From contig DATAWG010000098.1 of NCBI GenBank assembly GCA_036267355.1, positions 62,001 to 126,000 on the forward strand: 64,000 nucleotides of DNA, given 5' to 3'. Source of the stretch: Pirellulales bacterium (lineage in GTDB: Bacteria > Planctomycetota > Planctomycetia > Pirellulales > DATAWG01). The number at the start of each line of letters is the position of its first letter. Position 1 is the first letter of the stretch. Below the pieces are notes generated by a model. That model worked only from the letters and a program-made list of their open reading frames with translations, did not search any database and was not told the DNA's origin. This document shows positions 18,014 through 26,769 of the stretch, in pieces. Made by a program: the position numbers and the translations under genes.

Positions 18014-19593
18014 CACGACTTACTCGCAGACAATTCGGCCATTGGACGGCCCTGGCCTTCGGGGCCATGTCGCTGGGGGGCTGCGCCCCTTGGGAATGGG
18101 CTGACCCGCAGCACGGGCTCAATCGCTTGACGAGCGAGCCCGCTCCAACGCCCGCCGAATGGCGCGTGCTCAATCGCTTGGGCTTCGGGCCGCGCCCGGG
18201 CGATGTTTCCCGGTTGCGGGCCGAGGGGATCCAAGATTGGATCGAGCGGCAGCTTCATCCGGAGTCGATTCCCGAATCGACCGATCTTGAAGCGGCGCTA
18301 GCACGGCTCGACACACTCGACGCTTCGCCCGAGGAAGCCCACGATCGCGAACTGGACTGGGAGCCGGAAACGGCGATTTCGCCGATCGTCGGCAAGGTGC
18401 TGAAACTCGGCAAAACGCGCGATCCGCGTCCCGGTCTTACCCGGCAAGAGCTCGTTCAAGCCACCGTGCTCCGCGCCGCTTTCAGCAATCGCTCGCTGCA
18501 AGAGGTGATGGTCGAGTTTTGGAGCGACCATTTCAGCATCAACCAGGGCAAAGGCGAATGCCGCTGGTTGAAAACGACCGACGATCGGCAGATGCGGCCG
18601 CTGGTGCTGGGCAAGTTCCGCGAGCTGCTCGGTGCGTCGTCGCACAGCCCGGCAATGCTGTTTTATCTCGACAACGTCGATAATCGCAACTCACGCGACC
18701 CGCTCGACCCGCATTTCAACGAGAACTACGCCCGTGAGTTGCTCGAATTGCACACGCTCGGCGACACGTCGGCCTATTCGCTGCACGACATTCAAGAAGT
18801 CGCGCGCATCCTGAGCGGTTGGACAGTCGGCTCGCCCGGCAGCAGTTCCGAGGGGCAATTCGTCTTTCGCGCGGCCGAGCACGACGACGGCGAAAAAGTC
18901 GTGCTTGGCCAACGATTTCCTGCCGGGCAGGGCCAGCGCGATGGCGAGCAATTGCTCGATTTTCTCGCCGCCCATCCGCTGACGGCCCACTTCGTGGCGG
19001 GCAAGCTATGCAATCGATTTCTCAGTGCCGCGGCGCCCCAATTGCGCGATCGGCTGGCGACGACCTTCTTGCGCACTCAGGGAGACATCCGCCAAGTGGT
19101 CGGCGAACTGGTGCGCAGCGACGAATTTCAACGCGGCGACCAACCGATCTTCAAGCGGCCATTCGAATTCACGATCTCCGCGGTGCGGATCCTCGGCGCT
19201 CGCACCTCCGGCAGCGGGATCATTCAATATCTCGAATCGATGGGGCAGCGCCCGTTTGCCTGGTTGCAGCCGAACGGCTATCCGCTCGCGGCAAATTATT
19301 GGGCCACCGGCCTTCTTTCGCGGTGGACGTTTGCCATCGATCTGGCGCGAAATCAGATCGGCGAAACGTGGATCAATCTCGACGCCTTGCAGCGCGCGAC
19401 GCGCGGCAAGAAGCCGGCCGACATTTGCCGCCGCCTTTCCGAAGGACTTTTGCCGACGCCGCTCGCGGCCGAAAACCTCGATGCCCTGGCGACGCTAAAC
19501 GCGCCGACCGGCGCTTCCGGAGCGCTATCGCCCGACGCCTTGTCGCAATGCCTGGCCCTGTTGCTGATGAGCCCCCAATTCCAATGGTGCTAA
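18010..19593 (+). CDS. DUF1800 family exported protein
   Basis: A 527-residue member of DUF1800, a family typical of planctomycetes and related bacteria that nearly always pairs with DUF1501. The hallmark HFNENYARELLELHTLG lies at about 235-251. AEWRVLNRLGFGPRPGD near the start and VEFWSDHFSI are also typical. The N-terminus TRRQFGHWTALAFGAMSLGGC carries a twin-arginine pair (R6-R7) and a lipobox-like cysteine (C25), so it may be a Tat-exported lipoprotein. The start is fixed by the ATGA overlap with the preceding gene; a longer frame upstream is the shadow of that gene. The biochemical function of the family is unknown. Confidence 0.93.
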   Translation: MTRLTRRQFGHWTALAFGAMSLGGCAPWEWADPQHGLNRLTSEPAPTPAEWRVLNRLGFGPRPGDVSRLRAEGIQDWIERQLHPESIPESTDLEAALARLDTLDASPEEAHDRELDWEPETAISPIVGKVLKLGKTRDPRPGLTRQELVQATVLRAAFSNRSLQEVMVEFWSDHFSINQGKGECRWLKTTDDRQMRPLVLGKFRELLGASSHSPAMLFYLDNVDNRNSRDPLDPHFNENYARELLELHTLGDTSAYSLHDIQEVARILSGWTVGSPGSSSEGQFVFRAAEHDDGEKVVLGQRFPAGQGQRDGEQLLDFLAAHPLTAHFVAGKLCNRFLSAAAPQLRDRLATTFLRTQGDIRQVVGELVRSDEFQRGDQPIFKRPFEFTISAVRILGARTSGSGIIQYLESMGQRPFAWLQPNGYPLAANYWATGLLSRWTFAIDLARNQIGETWINLDALQRATRGKKPADICRRLSEGLLPTPLAAENLDALATLNAPTGASGALSPDALSQCLALLLMSPQFQWC

Positions 19594-19630
19594 CACCTTC
19601 CCACTAACCACTAACCACTAACCAGTCCCC

Positions 19631-20851
19631 ATGCCCCTCCATACGCCAGCGCCGAACGCCGCCAGCGCCGACCGCCTGATATTCCGGCCGACGGCCGGGC
19701 CCGCAGGCGATGTGTTGGTGGCAGTTTTTTTGCGCGGCGGCATGGATGCGATTTACACGATCCCGCCCTTCGGCGATCGCGCTTTTCAATTGCAGCGGCA
19801 TGGCTTTGGCCCGTTGGAGCCGGGGTCCAAACACTCGGCGAACGGTTTAATCAATCTCGATGATTATTTCGGTCTGCATCCCCATTTCGCCCCGCTTGAA
19901 TCGCTCTACCGTCAAAAACTGATGGCGATTGTTCATGCCGTCGGATTGGAAGAGCCGATTCTGTCGCATTTCGATGCCAGCCGGGCCATCGAGCGCGGGG
20001 CCACCGGCAAACAGATTGCCACCGGCTGGATCGGCCGCCATCTTGCCGCGGACGCAGCCGGAATTTCATCCACGGCTCCCGGCTCGAATCCTTCTCCCTT
20101 GCGCGCCGTTGCGATGGGGCATGGAATTCCGTTGGCCTTGCACGGCGCAGAGGCCCAATCGCTCGACTCGCTGGGCGATTATCGGCTGGAAGTGCCCGCC
20201 GGCTGGGATCCTGGCTTTTCGCGCGTGTTGCGGACGTTGTATGCCGGCGGCGCCGATTTGGCTTCGACAGCCGGACGCCAAACGTTCGACACCATCGCCG
20301 TGCTCCAGCGGTTGGCAAAATCGAGATATCAATCTGCCAATTCGGCCATTTACCCCTTCGACACCTTCGGCAACCACCTGAGCCAAGTCGCGCAGTTGAT
20401 CAAGGCCGACGTTGGATTGGAAGCCGCGGTACTCGACCTGTCGGATTGGGACAGCCACGCATCGCAAATCGATTTTCTCGTTCCCCCCATGCAAAGCCTC
20501 GCCCTGGGCTTGCAAGCATTCGCGCAAGACATGGGGGAGCAGATGCGGCGCGTGCTGGTCGTGGCGATGTCGGAATTCGGACGTCGCGTGCAGCCAAACG
20601 ACTCGGCCGGCACCGATCATGGCCGGGGCTCGGCCATGCTCGTGGTCGGCGGGGGCGTTCACGGCGGCAAAGTTTACGGTCGCTGGCCCGGCTTGGCGGC
20701 CCACGATCTCGACGTGCAGGGCAATCTTCGCGTCACGACCGATTACCGCGACGTTCTCGCGGAAATCGTCGACCGCCGGCTCAAAAACCCCGCCATCGAC
20801 CGCGTCTTTCCCGGCCTGAAACCAAAGTACCTGAATTTCACGGCGACGTAG
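19631..20851 (+). CDS. DUF1501 family protein
   Basis: A 406-residue protein of the DUF1501 family, which belongs to the alkaline phosphatase/sulfatase-like superfamily. The hallmark MSEFGRRVQPNDSAGTDHG lies at about 311-330 and is followed by GRGSAMLVVGGGVHGGKVYG. VFLRGGMDAI near the N-terminus and ILSHFDASRAIE also match. Many family members start with a Tat signal; none is visible here, so this one may be carried by its DUF1800 partner or the start may be misplaced. It follows DUF1800 by 37 bases on the same strand, and that spacer holds ACTAACC tandem repeats. The pair probably works as one exported unit of unknown activity. Confidence 0.92.
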   Translation: MPLHTPAPNAASADRLIFRPTAGPAGDVLVAVFLRGGMDAIYTIPPFGDRAFQLQRHGFGPLEPGSKHSANGLINLDDYFGLHPHFAPLESLYRQKLMAIVHAVGLEEPILSHFDASRAIERGATGKQIATGWIGRHLAADAAGISSTAPGSNPSPLRAVAMGHGIPLALHGAEAQSLDSLGDYRLEVPAGWDPGFSRVLRTLYAGGADLASTAGRQTFDTIAVLQRLAKSRYQSANSAIYPFDTFGNHLSQVAQLIKADVGLEAAVLDLSDWDSHASQIDFLVPPMQSLALGLQAFAQDMGEQMRRVLVVAMSEFGRRVQPNDSAGTDHGRGSAMLVVGGGVHGGKVYGRWPGLAAHDLDVQGNLRVTTDYRDVLAEIVDRRLKNPAIDRVFPGLKPKYLNFTAT

Positions 20852-21010
20852 CTCACGCGAAGCTGCGGCGAGGGATTGAGGAATGCCAATCGCGGCGCCG
20901 GTTGAAGGCGCGGCGACCACGAGCCCGCCGCGTCCGCCGCGTGAGATATCTTTGTCCGGGCCGTCCGCCGGGGTTGACCGCTGCCGAGCGATTAGGAAAC
21001 AATCGATTGC

Positions 21011-22105
21011 ATGTCGTCCGCCCTCAGTGAAAACGCTTCCTTACCAGCCTTCGTCCGTCCGATGGCCATCGGCTCGGTTGCGATCGATTTTCCCGTCGTG
21101 CAGGCGGCGCTCTCGGGCTATAGCGATTGGGCCATGCGCGTGATCGCGCGGCGGTTGGGCGCGCCCTACACGCTCTGCGAAGTGATGCTCGATCAGTTTT
21201 TGATCGAAGCCTCGCACACGGCGAAGAATCGTCGCCGGCTGCGCGTCAGCGACGAAGAACATCCGGTCGGAGGGCAATTGATGGGGGCGAATCCCGAGGA
21301 TTTCGGCCCCGCGGCGCTGCGGCTGGTCGAGGCCGGCTTCGACAGCATCGATATCAATTTCGGCTGCCCGGTGAAAAAAGTGCTCGGCCGATGCCGCGGC
21401 GGATATTTGCTCTCGCAAGTCGATACGGCCCTGGAAATCGTCGGCCGGGTGCGTGATGCCGTGCCGCCGCGGATTCCGGTCACCGTCAAGATGCGCCGCG
21501 GCCTGGACGACTCGGCCGAAAGCCGCGATCGATTCTTCGCGATCTTCGACGGTGCTTTCGCCCGCGGCATTGCCGCCGCCACTGTGCATGGCCGAACGGT
21601 CGAACAGCGCTACATCGGCCCGAGCAAATGGGAATTTTTGACCGAACTAAAGCGGCACGCCGGCAGTCGCATCGTGTTGGGAAGCGGCGATCTGTTCACC
21701 GCCGCGGCCTGCCTCGACATGATGCGCACCACCGGCGTCGACGGCGTCACGGTCGCTCGCGGGGCAATAGGCAATCCCTGGATTTTCGCCCAAGCGCGGG
21801 CATTGGCTGCCGGCCGGCCGCTTCCCGAACCGCCCTCGCTTTTCGAGCAGCGCGAGGTGATCGCCGAGCATTATCGGCTGGCGGAGCAGATCTACGGCCC
21901 GGAGGTGTGCGGCCGGCAGATGCGCAAGTTCGGCATTAAATACTCGAAGCTGCACCCGTGCTCGCAGGAAGTTCGCGATGCATTCGTCGCGTTGCGCCGC
22001 CCGGGCCAATGGCAATCGGTGCTCGACATCTGGTATGCCGAAGACCTCCCGGGCAAGCATCCGGCGCTGGAAGCCGACGAAACCGCCGACTGCGAAGCGG
22101 CGTGA
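21011..22105 (+). CDS. tRNA-dihydrouridine synthase
   Basis: A 364-residue flavoenzyme that reduces uridine to dihydrouridine in tRNA. The FMN-binding TIM barrel and the family signature DSIDINFGCPVKKVLGRCRG are present, with the catalytic cysteine at C119. TVKMRRGLDDS, ATVHGRTVEQRYIG and GVTVARGAIGNPWIF are the other conserved blocks, and the helical RNA-binding domain follows. The usual Gly-Ala after the signature reads CRGGYLL here, a mild deviation. Which subgroup (DusA, B or C-like) it belongs to cannot be told with confidence. The gap to the DUF1501 gene is 159 bases, so it is probably a separate transcript. Confidence 0.93.
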   Translation: MSSALSENASLPAFVRPMAIGSVAIDFPVVQAALSGYSDWAMRVIARRLGAPYTLCEVMLDQFLIEASHTAKNRRRLRVSDEEHPVGGQLMGANPEDFGPAALRLVEAGFDSIDINFGCPVKKVLGRCRGGYLLSQVDTALEIVGRVRDAVPPRIPVTVKMRRGLDDSAESRDRFFAIFDGAFARGIAAATVHGRTVEQRYIGPSKWEFLTELKRHAGSRIVLGSGDLFTAAACLDMMRTTGVDGVTVARGAIGNPWIFAQARALAAGRPLPEPPSLFEQREVIAEHYRLAEQIYGPEVCGRQMRKFGIKYSKLHPCSQEVRDAFVALRRPGQWQSVLDIWYAEDLPGKHPALEADETADCEAA

Positions 22106-22453
22106 CCTTTATGCAAGCCGGCCACCGACCAGATTGCATGTGTGCCGGTAGCCAGCGGCCAGATTTGGTGTGCCACTGGCCAGCGGCCAGATTGGTATGC
22201 CACTGGCCAGGGCCAGATTGGTGTGCCACTGGCCAGCGAAGTCGGCCAGTGTGCCCCGCGAGTTGACCACCAACCATCTTGCCCATCGTCCAGCGTTATC
22301 CGAACGGCCACGTCACAAGGCAATTATTGCCTAGCGTCGCTCGCACTGGCAGAGTGCGCTTGCCAGTGGCACGCGCCGGTAGATTGGCCGCCGCAGCGGC
22401 AAGTCGATCGCTCGCACTGGCAAACTGCGCTTGCCGGTGGCACACGCACCGAA
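22106..22453. other. Spacer filled with family A palindromes
   Basis: Between the convergent synthase and methyltransferase genes there is almost nothing but repeat: four TGCCACTGGCCAG-type half or full units at 22139-22260 and two complete palindromes at 22343-22373 and 22413-22445. No gene is seen. Hairpins here may end both transcripts. Confidence 0.75.
22139..22445. repeat. Cluster of family A palindromes, partly in tandem
   Basis: The unit GTGTGCCACTGGCCAGCGGC followed by CAGATTG repeats about four times with small changes at 22139-22260; the last copy is closed by CGGCCAGTG to make a palindrome. Two further palindromes (CACTGGCAGAGTGCGCTTGC and CACTGGCAAACTGCGCTTGC, each closed by CAGTGG or CGGTGG) follow in the opposite orientation. 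Confidence 0.85.
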
Positions 22454-23344
22454 TCAGCCTTCGCCAACATCGTTTGCAATCGGGTCCCATGAACGGCGTT
22501 CGAACACGAATTGATTGTTTCCCAATCGGCCGCCGACGGTGATTAGCTTGCAGAGCGAAAAACCGAGGCTGCGGTAGAGATCGAACACTTCTTCCGGCTT
22601 CGCCACTTCGAACGGCAGGCCGCCGACCCAATCGATCAGATCGCGCCACGGGTTCATCCCGCGTTCGCTTGAGTAATCGTGCCACGAACGTAGCGGCTGC
22701 AACTTCAGGCAATCGAGCATCAGCGACGGCGCCCAAAGCCATACCCCGGCCGGAATCGTCACGAGCGGCTTCAGCAGGCGCGGCAATCGGCAATAGGCCT
22801 GCTTTACTCGCCGCCAGATGCGGCTGCGGCGGCCTTGGTCGTTGTAGACCGCGATGAACAACTTGCCGCCGGGTTTGACCAGCATCGCGATCCGTTTCAT
22901 GGCCGTGTGCATATCGCCCGTGTGCTGGACGACGCCCCAGCTATAGACAACGTCGAATTCGCCCAGCCGCCGCAGACAGGCTTCGTCGAGCACGGAGCCG
23001 CGTTCGATTGTCCACGCGGTCTCATCGGGCGAGAAGCGGCGGCGCAGTTCCATCGCGCACTCCACCGACGACGGGTCGTAGTCCAACGAATGCACGCGGG
23101 CTCCTAAGCGGCGTGCCGCCAGGGAAAAGAGTCCGCTGCCGCAGCCGGCATCGACAAATGTTTTGCCTTCCAGCGTGCTCAATTCCAGCATGGTCACCAG
23201 CGACCGCTCGGCCTGCGCAATCCGCCGCTCGTCGACGGTGGCTAAGAATGCTCGCCAATTTTCGCCGAAGGCAAATCGCTCGCCCCGCCGCACTTCGTCG
23301 GTGAAAGAGGCCGGAGGCGGCAGGCTGGATGCGGGAGGAAGCAT
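22454..23344 (-). CDS. SAM-dependent methyltransferase (class I)
   Basis: A 296-residue cytoplasmic protein with the seven-strand Rossmann methyltransferase core. Motif I is FVDAGCGSGLF (about 63-73), the acidic residue binding the ribose is in HSLDYDPSS, and FDVVYSWGVVQHTGDM plus LVKPGGKLFIAVYN are motifs IV to VI. The C-terminal part (WRRVKQAYCRLPRLL, HDYSSERGMNPWRDLIDW) resembles methyltransferases found with surface-sugar genes, but the substrate is unknown. The frame opens 18 codons further upstream, but that part is weak, so I use the ATG at 23344. No related gene is adjacent. Confidence 0.9.
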   Translation of the reverse strand: MLPPASSLPPPASFTDEVRRGERFAFGENWRAFLATVDERRIAQAERSLVTMLELSTLEGKTFVDAGCGSGLFSLAARRLGARVHSLDYDPSSVECAMELRRRFSPDETAWTIERGSVLDEACLRRLGEFDVVYSWGVVQHTGDMHTAMKRIAMLVKPGGKLFIAVYNDQGRRSRIWRRVKQAYCRLPRLLKPLVTIPAGVWLWAPSLMLDCLKLQPLRSWHDYSSERGMNPWRDLIDWVGGLPFEVAKPEEVFDLYRSLGFSLCKLITVGGRLGNNQFVFERRSWDPIANDVGEG

Positions 23345-23763
23345 TGGAAAAGGCTGAAGGCTACAGGTTGCAGGACGAGAACAGATCGCGCGGCTCACCG
23401 CGGTCGGATGGTGATGCTACCGCCACGGCAGATCATACTCAATGCTGGCAAGACGACCTCTCTGCCTTCGTCATTCGTGTCATCCGCGTAATCCGTGGTT
23501 CCGTGTCTTTCTTCGTCATTCGTCGTGGTTTCGTGCTTTCCCCCCCGGCCTTGCCGCTCTTGACCCGTCTGGGCGATTCTGGTTCGATACGCCCCCGCGA
23601 TAGCAGCAGCCCTCTGGCTGTATATGGTTTCACGCGAAGCGTTTGCGAATTGGCACGAGGCCGCGGGCCGATTTTTGTGACTCGGACGCCTCGCCTCGGC
23701 AACTAACATGCCGGATCGCCGACGGATCGGCATCTGCCGCAGTTGCGGACCGGAGCAGCGGTT
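23345..23763. other. 419-base spacer between divergent genes
   Basis: It contains loosely repeated CGTCATTCGTGTCATCCGCG-like text around 23475-23535 and no plausible gene. It should carry the promoters of the methyltransferase and sigma-factor genes, but no convincing boxes were found. Confidence 0.5.
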
Positions 23764-24315
23764 GTGAACGTGACCGAGCTAAGCGATGAGCAACTTGCCG
23801 CAACCGCCGCTCGCGAAGGCTCGGATGGGCCGGCCTTCGTCGAACTCGTCGAGCGGTTTCGCAGCCGCGTGTGGCAAATCTGCTTTCGTCTTTTGGACAA
23901 CGAAACCGACGCCAACGACGCGGCCCAAGAAGTTTTCGTCCGGCTCTTCATGAACCGGGGAAAGTTCGAAGGACGCTCGAAATACTCCACCTGGGTCCAC
24001 GGTCTGGCGGTTCGCACGTGCCTGACGATCCGCCGTGGCCGGACTCGCCGCCGCCGCCACGAAAATCCCGCGGCCGACGACACGATCGAACAACAAACCC
24101 CAGCCCGAAAAACCTCCGATGCCGGTCTGTCGCTCGACCTGATGCAGATGCTCGAAGTACTCGATGAAGAAGACCGGGCCCTATTGATCCTGAAATATGC
24201 CGAAGGTTACAGCCACGAGGAACTCGCGGAAATCTTTGGCCTGTCGGTGAGTGCCTGCAAGATGCGAATCAGCCGAGCGTGCGACAAAGTGCAACGCATG
24301 TATCCCGATAAATGA
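23764..24315 (+). CDS. ECF-type RNA polymerase sigma factor
   Basis: A 183-residue alternative sigma factor. Region 2 is visible as AFVELVERFRSRVWQICFRL then DNETDANDAAQEVFVRLFM. Region 4 is LDEEDRALLILKYAEGYSHE followed by ELAEIFGLSVSACKMRISRA, the helix-turn-helix that reads the -35 box. I place the start at the GTG at 23764, which has GGAG nine bases upstream; a TTG further upstream is in frame but has no site. A short frame follows (24437) that could be a small partner, but no classical anti-sigma factor with a membrane segment is adjacent. Confidence 0.93.
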   Translation: MNVTELSDEQLAATAAREGSDGPAFVELVERFRSRVWQICFRLLDNETDANDAAQEVFVRLFMNRGKFEGRSKYSTWVHGLAVRTCLTIRRGRTRRRRHENPAADDTIEQQTPARKTSDAGLSLDLMQMLEVLDEEDRALLILKYAEGYSHEELAEIFGLSVSACKMRISRACDKVQRMYPDK

Positions 24316-24436
24316 CGAATGAATCCACGCGCGAATCCGCAAGTGCGCATCAACACCGTTTGCGCTTGCACCGCGCATGCGGTTTCGCGCGTCGCTAATC
24401 CCTCACCCTAATCCCTCACCCTAGCCCCTCACCCTA

Positions 24437-24685
24437 ATGCAACGCCTCTTCCAGCAACTCGCCGAGCTGCCGGTTCCGCCGGCGCCGCCGGCGCCGCGAT
24501 TCAGTGCGGAAGTGCATCAGCGGTTGAACAAGCGGTTGTTGGCGGGGCAGTTGGCCGATTTGGCGGTGCGCGGGTTTGGCTTTGCGATGTGGAATATGGC
24601 CCATGCGGCCGGCGGACTTTTGAAACTGACGTTAACCGGAAAGTTCGAGCCGGGGCCCGACGACGGGCCGCGGCCTGCGCCTTGA
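24437..24685 (+). CDS. Small hypothetical protein
   Basis: An 82-residue frame, MQRLFQQLAELPVPPAPPAP at the start, a charged helix SAEVHQRLNKRLLAGQLADL, and one weakly hydrophobic segment (FGFAMWNMAHAAGGLLKLTL). It lies between the sigma-factor and channel genes, all on the plus strand. There is no ribosome binding site; a run of CCCTCACCCTAA repeats stands directly in front of the ATG. It may be a small membrane-associated protein translated after the sigma factor. I recognise no family, though the context and codon use favour a real gene. Confidence 0.5.
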   Translation: MQRLFQQLAELPVPPAPPAPRFSAEVHQRLNKRLLAGQLADLAVRGFGFAMWNMAHAAGGLLKLTLTGKFEPGPDDGPRPAP

Positions 24686-24761
24686 ACTTCCGATCCAAAT
24701 TCGTGGCGCGATCGCTCCGGCCTCCCAGAAGGCCGGGCAACTTGATGAAAGGGATCCCGAT

Positions 24762-25646
24762 ATGTTCCAACTCTTGGCGGATGCGGCTCCAGGCCAACAA
24801 ACGTTCGACGGCGTCTCCAAAACGGTCGAACAATCCAATCACGCTTTGCTGACGAGCTTCCAGCAAGCCTGGCAAAAGGTGATCGATTTCGCACCGCGGG
24901 TGGTGGCGATGATGGTCGTTCTCGTGGTTGGTTATATCATTGCCCGGCTCGTGGCCCGAGTGATTGCACTGCTGTGCGAAAAAATCGGCTTGCAACATGC
25001 CGCCGACCGCAGCGGGCTGACGCAATCGATGCAGCATATGGGCATCAAGCGCACCGTGTCGGCGATCGTCGGAACGATCGTGTTCTGGCTGTTGATGTGC
25101 GTGTTCTTGATGGCTGCGTTCGAGATTTTGGACCTGCCCGCGGTTTCCGCGGCGATGGGGGCCGTGGCGATCTACATTCCGAAGCTCCTGGTTGCGACGG
25201 TCGTCGTGGTGGGCGGCCTGCTGATTGCCAGCTTTCTGCGCGGCGTGGTCGCCACGAGCGCCGACCGGGTGGGCCTCAGCTATGCCGAATATCTGGCGGC
25301 CGGCTGCTACTACGTTCTGGCCGTGCTCACGTTCTACACCGCCCTGACGCAACTCGGCATGAAGTTCGAGCTGTTGAACGACTTGATTCTGATCGGTTTT
25401 GCCGGCATGGCCATCGGCTTCGGCTTGGCCTTCGGCCTCGGCGGCCGGGAAGTGATCGGTGGCATCCTGGCCGGCTACTACGTTCGCCAACGGCTGCAAG
25501 CGGGCGACCGTGTGAGCATCGGTCGGATGGAAGGCACCGTGCGCGAAGTCGGCCCCGTCGCAACAATCATCGAAACCGATGAAGACGGATTGCTAAACCG
25601 CCATAGCGTTCCGAACACGAAAATGCTGAACGAAGCGATTCGCTGA
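24762..25646 (+). CDS. MscS-like small-conductance mechanosensitive channel
   Basis: A 294-residue inner-membrane protein. Hydrophobic segments lie at about 48-72, 100-125, 130-165 and 185-230. The first and third are conserved TM-helix repeats (VVAMMVVLVVGYIIARLVAR and KLLVATVVVVGGLLIASFLR). The pore-lining helix and the start of the beta domain follow as GFAGMAIGFGLAFGLGGREV, GDRVSIGRMEGTVREVGPVA and the terminal PNTKMLNEAI. It ends where the beta domain closes, so the large alpha/beta cytoplasmic cage of E. coli MscS is missing. Its probable role is relief of osmotic pressure. The ATG at 24762 follows GGGATCCCGAT without a strong site. Confidence 0.88.
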   Translation: MFQLLADAAPGQQTFDGVSKTVEQSNHALLTSFQQAWQKVIDFAPRVVAMMVVLVVGYIIARLVARVIALLCEKIGLQHAADRSGLTQSMQHMGIKRTVSAIVGTIVFWLLMCVFLMAAFEILDLPAVSAAMGAVAIYIPKLLVATVVVVGGLLIASFLRGVVATSADRVGLSYAEYLAAGCYYVLAVLTFYTALTQLGMKFELLNDLILIGFAGMAIGFGLAFGLGGREVIGGILAGYYVRQRLQAGDRVSIGRMEGTVREVGPVATIIETDEDGLLNRHSVPNTKMLNEAIR

Positions 25647-25654
25647 GGAAGTGG

Positions 25655-25722
25655 TTACTGCGTAGTGGTTAGTGGTTAGAACGCGCAAGCGTCTGCCCCA
25701 CTAACCACTAACCACTAACCAC
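25655..25722. repeat. Inverted ACTAACC tandem repeats between convergent genes
   Basis: GTGGTTACTGCGTAGTGGTT and then AGTGGTTAG on one side face CCACTAACCACTAACCACTA on the other, enclosing AACGCGCAAGCGTCTGCC. The right-hand block supplies the last codons and stop codon of the TauE/SafE gene. The arrangement can form a long hairpin and may terminate both genes. The same ACTAACC unit stands at 19605-19626. Confidence 0.8.
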
Positions 25723-26512
25723 TGCCGAAAAATCGTTTGTAAAAATAATAGCCCGCGAGCACGAAACCGATTACGACTACCGCGCCGCGAACCCGTGCCG
25801 GATCGATTCGCCGAGCGATTCTCGCCCCGACGTAGCCGCCGATCGTGCCGAACACGAGCATTGGCACCGCCAGCCGCCAATCGACCTTGCCCCGCACGAT
25901 GAACACGATCGAGGCCATGATGTTGATCGTCGTTCCGTAAAGTGTCTTGACGGCGTTCATCACATGGATGTCGGGCAGCCCCATCAACGCCAGCGCTGCG
26001 AGCATCAGAATGCCGGCCCCGGCGCCAAAGTAGCCGCCATAGATCGACACCAGCAACTGGAAGAACAGGATCGCGGCCATCCGCATTCGCGTAGGCCGAG
26101 CGTGCGGTTTGCCGATTCCGGTGAGCCGGGCGATTTGTGGCTGCAACGCGAAGAGCATCGCCGCCGAAAAGATCAGCCACGGCACCAGCGCATCGAACAC
26201 TTTCGCCGGCAACTGGGTAACCAGCAGCACGCCGATCAGCCCGCCGACCAGGCAGGGAATCAACAGCCACCACACCCAGTTTCCCGCCTGGCGGAATTCG
26301 TGGCGATAGCCCCAAAATGAGCCCAGCGAGCCGGGCCAAAGGGCCATGGTGCTCGTGCCGTTGGCGATCACGCTTGCCTCGGCCGTGCCGAATTTCGGGC
26401 CGAGCGCGGTGTACAGCGCTGGAAACGTCAGCAGCGTCCCGCCGCCGGCGACCGCGTTGATCATCCCCGCCGCCATCGCGGTGGCACACAGCAAGACATC
26501 GTTCCACGTCAT
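25715..26512 (-). CDS. TauE/SafE family permease
   Basis: A 265-residue inner-membrane protein with about eight hydrophobic segments. The opening AAGMINAVAGGGTLLTFPAL and the mirror-image second half VSIYGGYFGAGAGILMLAAL are the two inverted repeats of the TauE/SafE (sulfite/organosulfur exporter) family. Substrate is unknown; members move sulfur compounds or other small organic anions. The C-terminus YKRFFGSG and the stop codon are formed by the repeat array at 25700-25722, so the natural end may have been altered by repeat growth. It is convergent with the channel gene. Confidence 0.92.
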   Translation of the reverse strand: MTWNDVLLCATAMAAGMINAVAGGGTLLTFPALYTALGPKFGTAEASVIANGTSTMALWPGSLGSFWGYRHEFRQAGNWVWWLLIPCLVGGLIGVLLVTQLPAKVFDALVPWLIFSAAMLFALQPQIARLTGIGKPHARPTRMRMAAILFFQLLVSIYGGYFGAGAGILMLAALALMGLPDIHVMNAVKTLYGTTINIMASIVFIVRGKVDWRLAVPMLVFGTIGGYVGARIARRIDPARVRGAVVVIGFVLAGYYFYKRFFGSG

Positions 26513-26537
26513 GTCGGCTCGTCGGTTAGGTCACGGT

Positions 26538-26632
26538 GTGCCGCTGGCAAGCGCAGTCTGCCAGTGCGGCGGCACGATGGACGAGACCACTCGCCACTCA
26601 ACACCGGCAGACTGCGGTTGCCAGTGGCACAC
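26538..26632. repeat. Two family A palindromes facing each other
   Basis: GTGCCGCTGGCAAGCGCAGT closed by CTGCCAGTGCGGC (26538-26570) and the inverse unit CCGGCAGACTGCGGTTGCCA closed by GTGGCACAC (26603-26632). A further half copy, TTGCCAGTGCCACACG, follows at about 26646-26662. They lie between the divergent TauE and Ycf48-like genes. Confidence 0.85.
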
Positions 26633-26769
26633 GTTCGTGAGATTGCTTGCCAGTGCCACACGTCCGGGCAGATACCCGCTACTTCGTCTAGGGCGATTCT
26701 CCGCGATCCGATAGAATTCGCGCGCTCCGACTATAACCAACCCGATTGGTTCGTGTAAGGCGACTCGCT

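Noticed and set aside
22139-22445. CRISPR array from repeated TGCCACTGGCCAG units
   Set aside because: The units are palindromes of unequal spacing and orientation, and intervening sequence is short and itself repeated.
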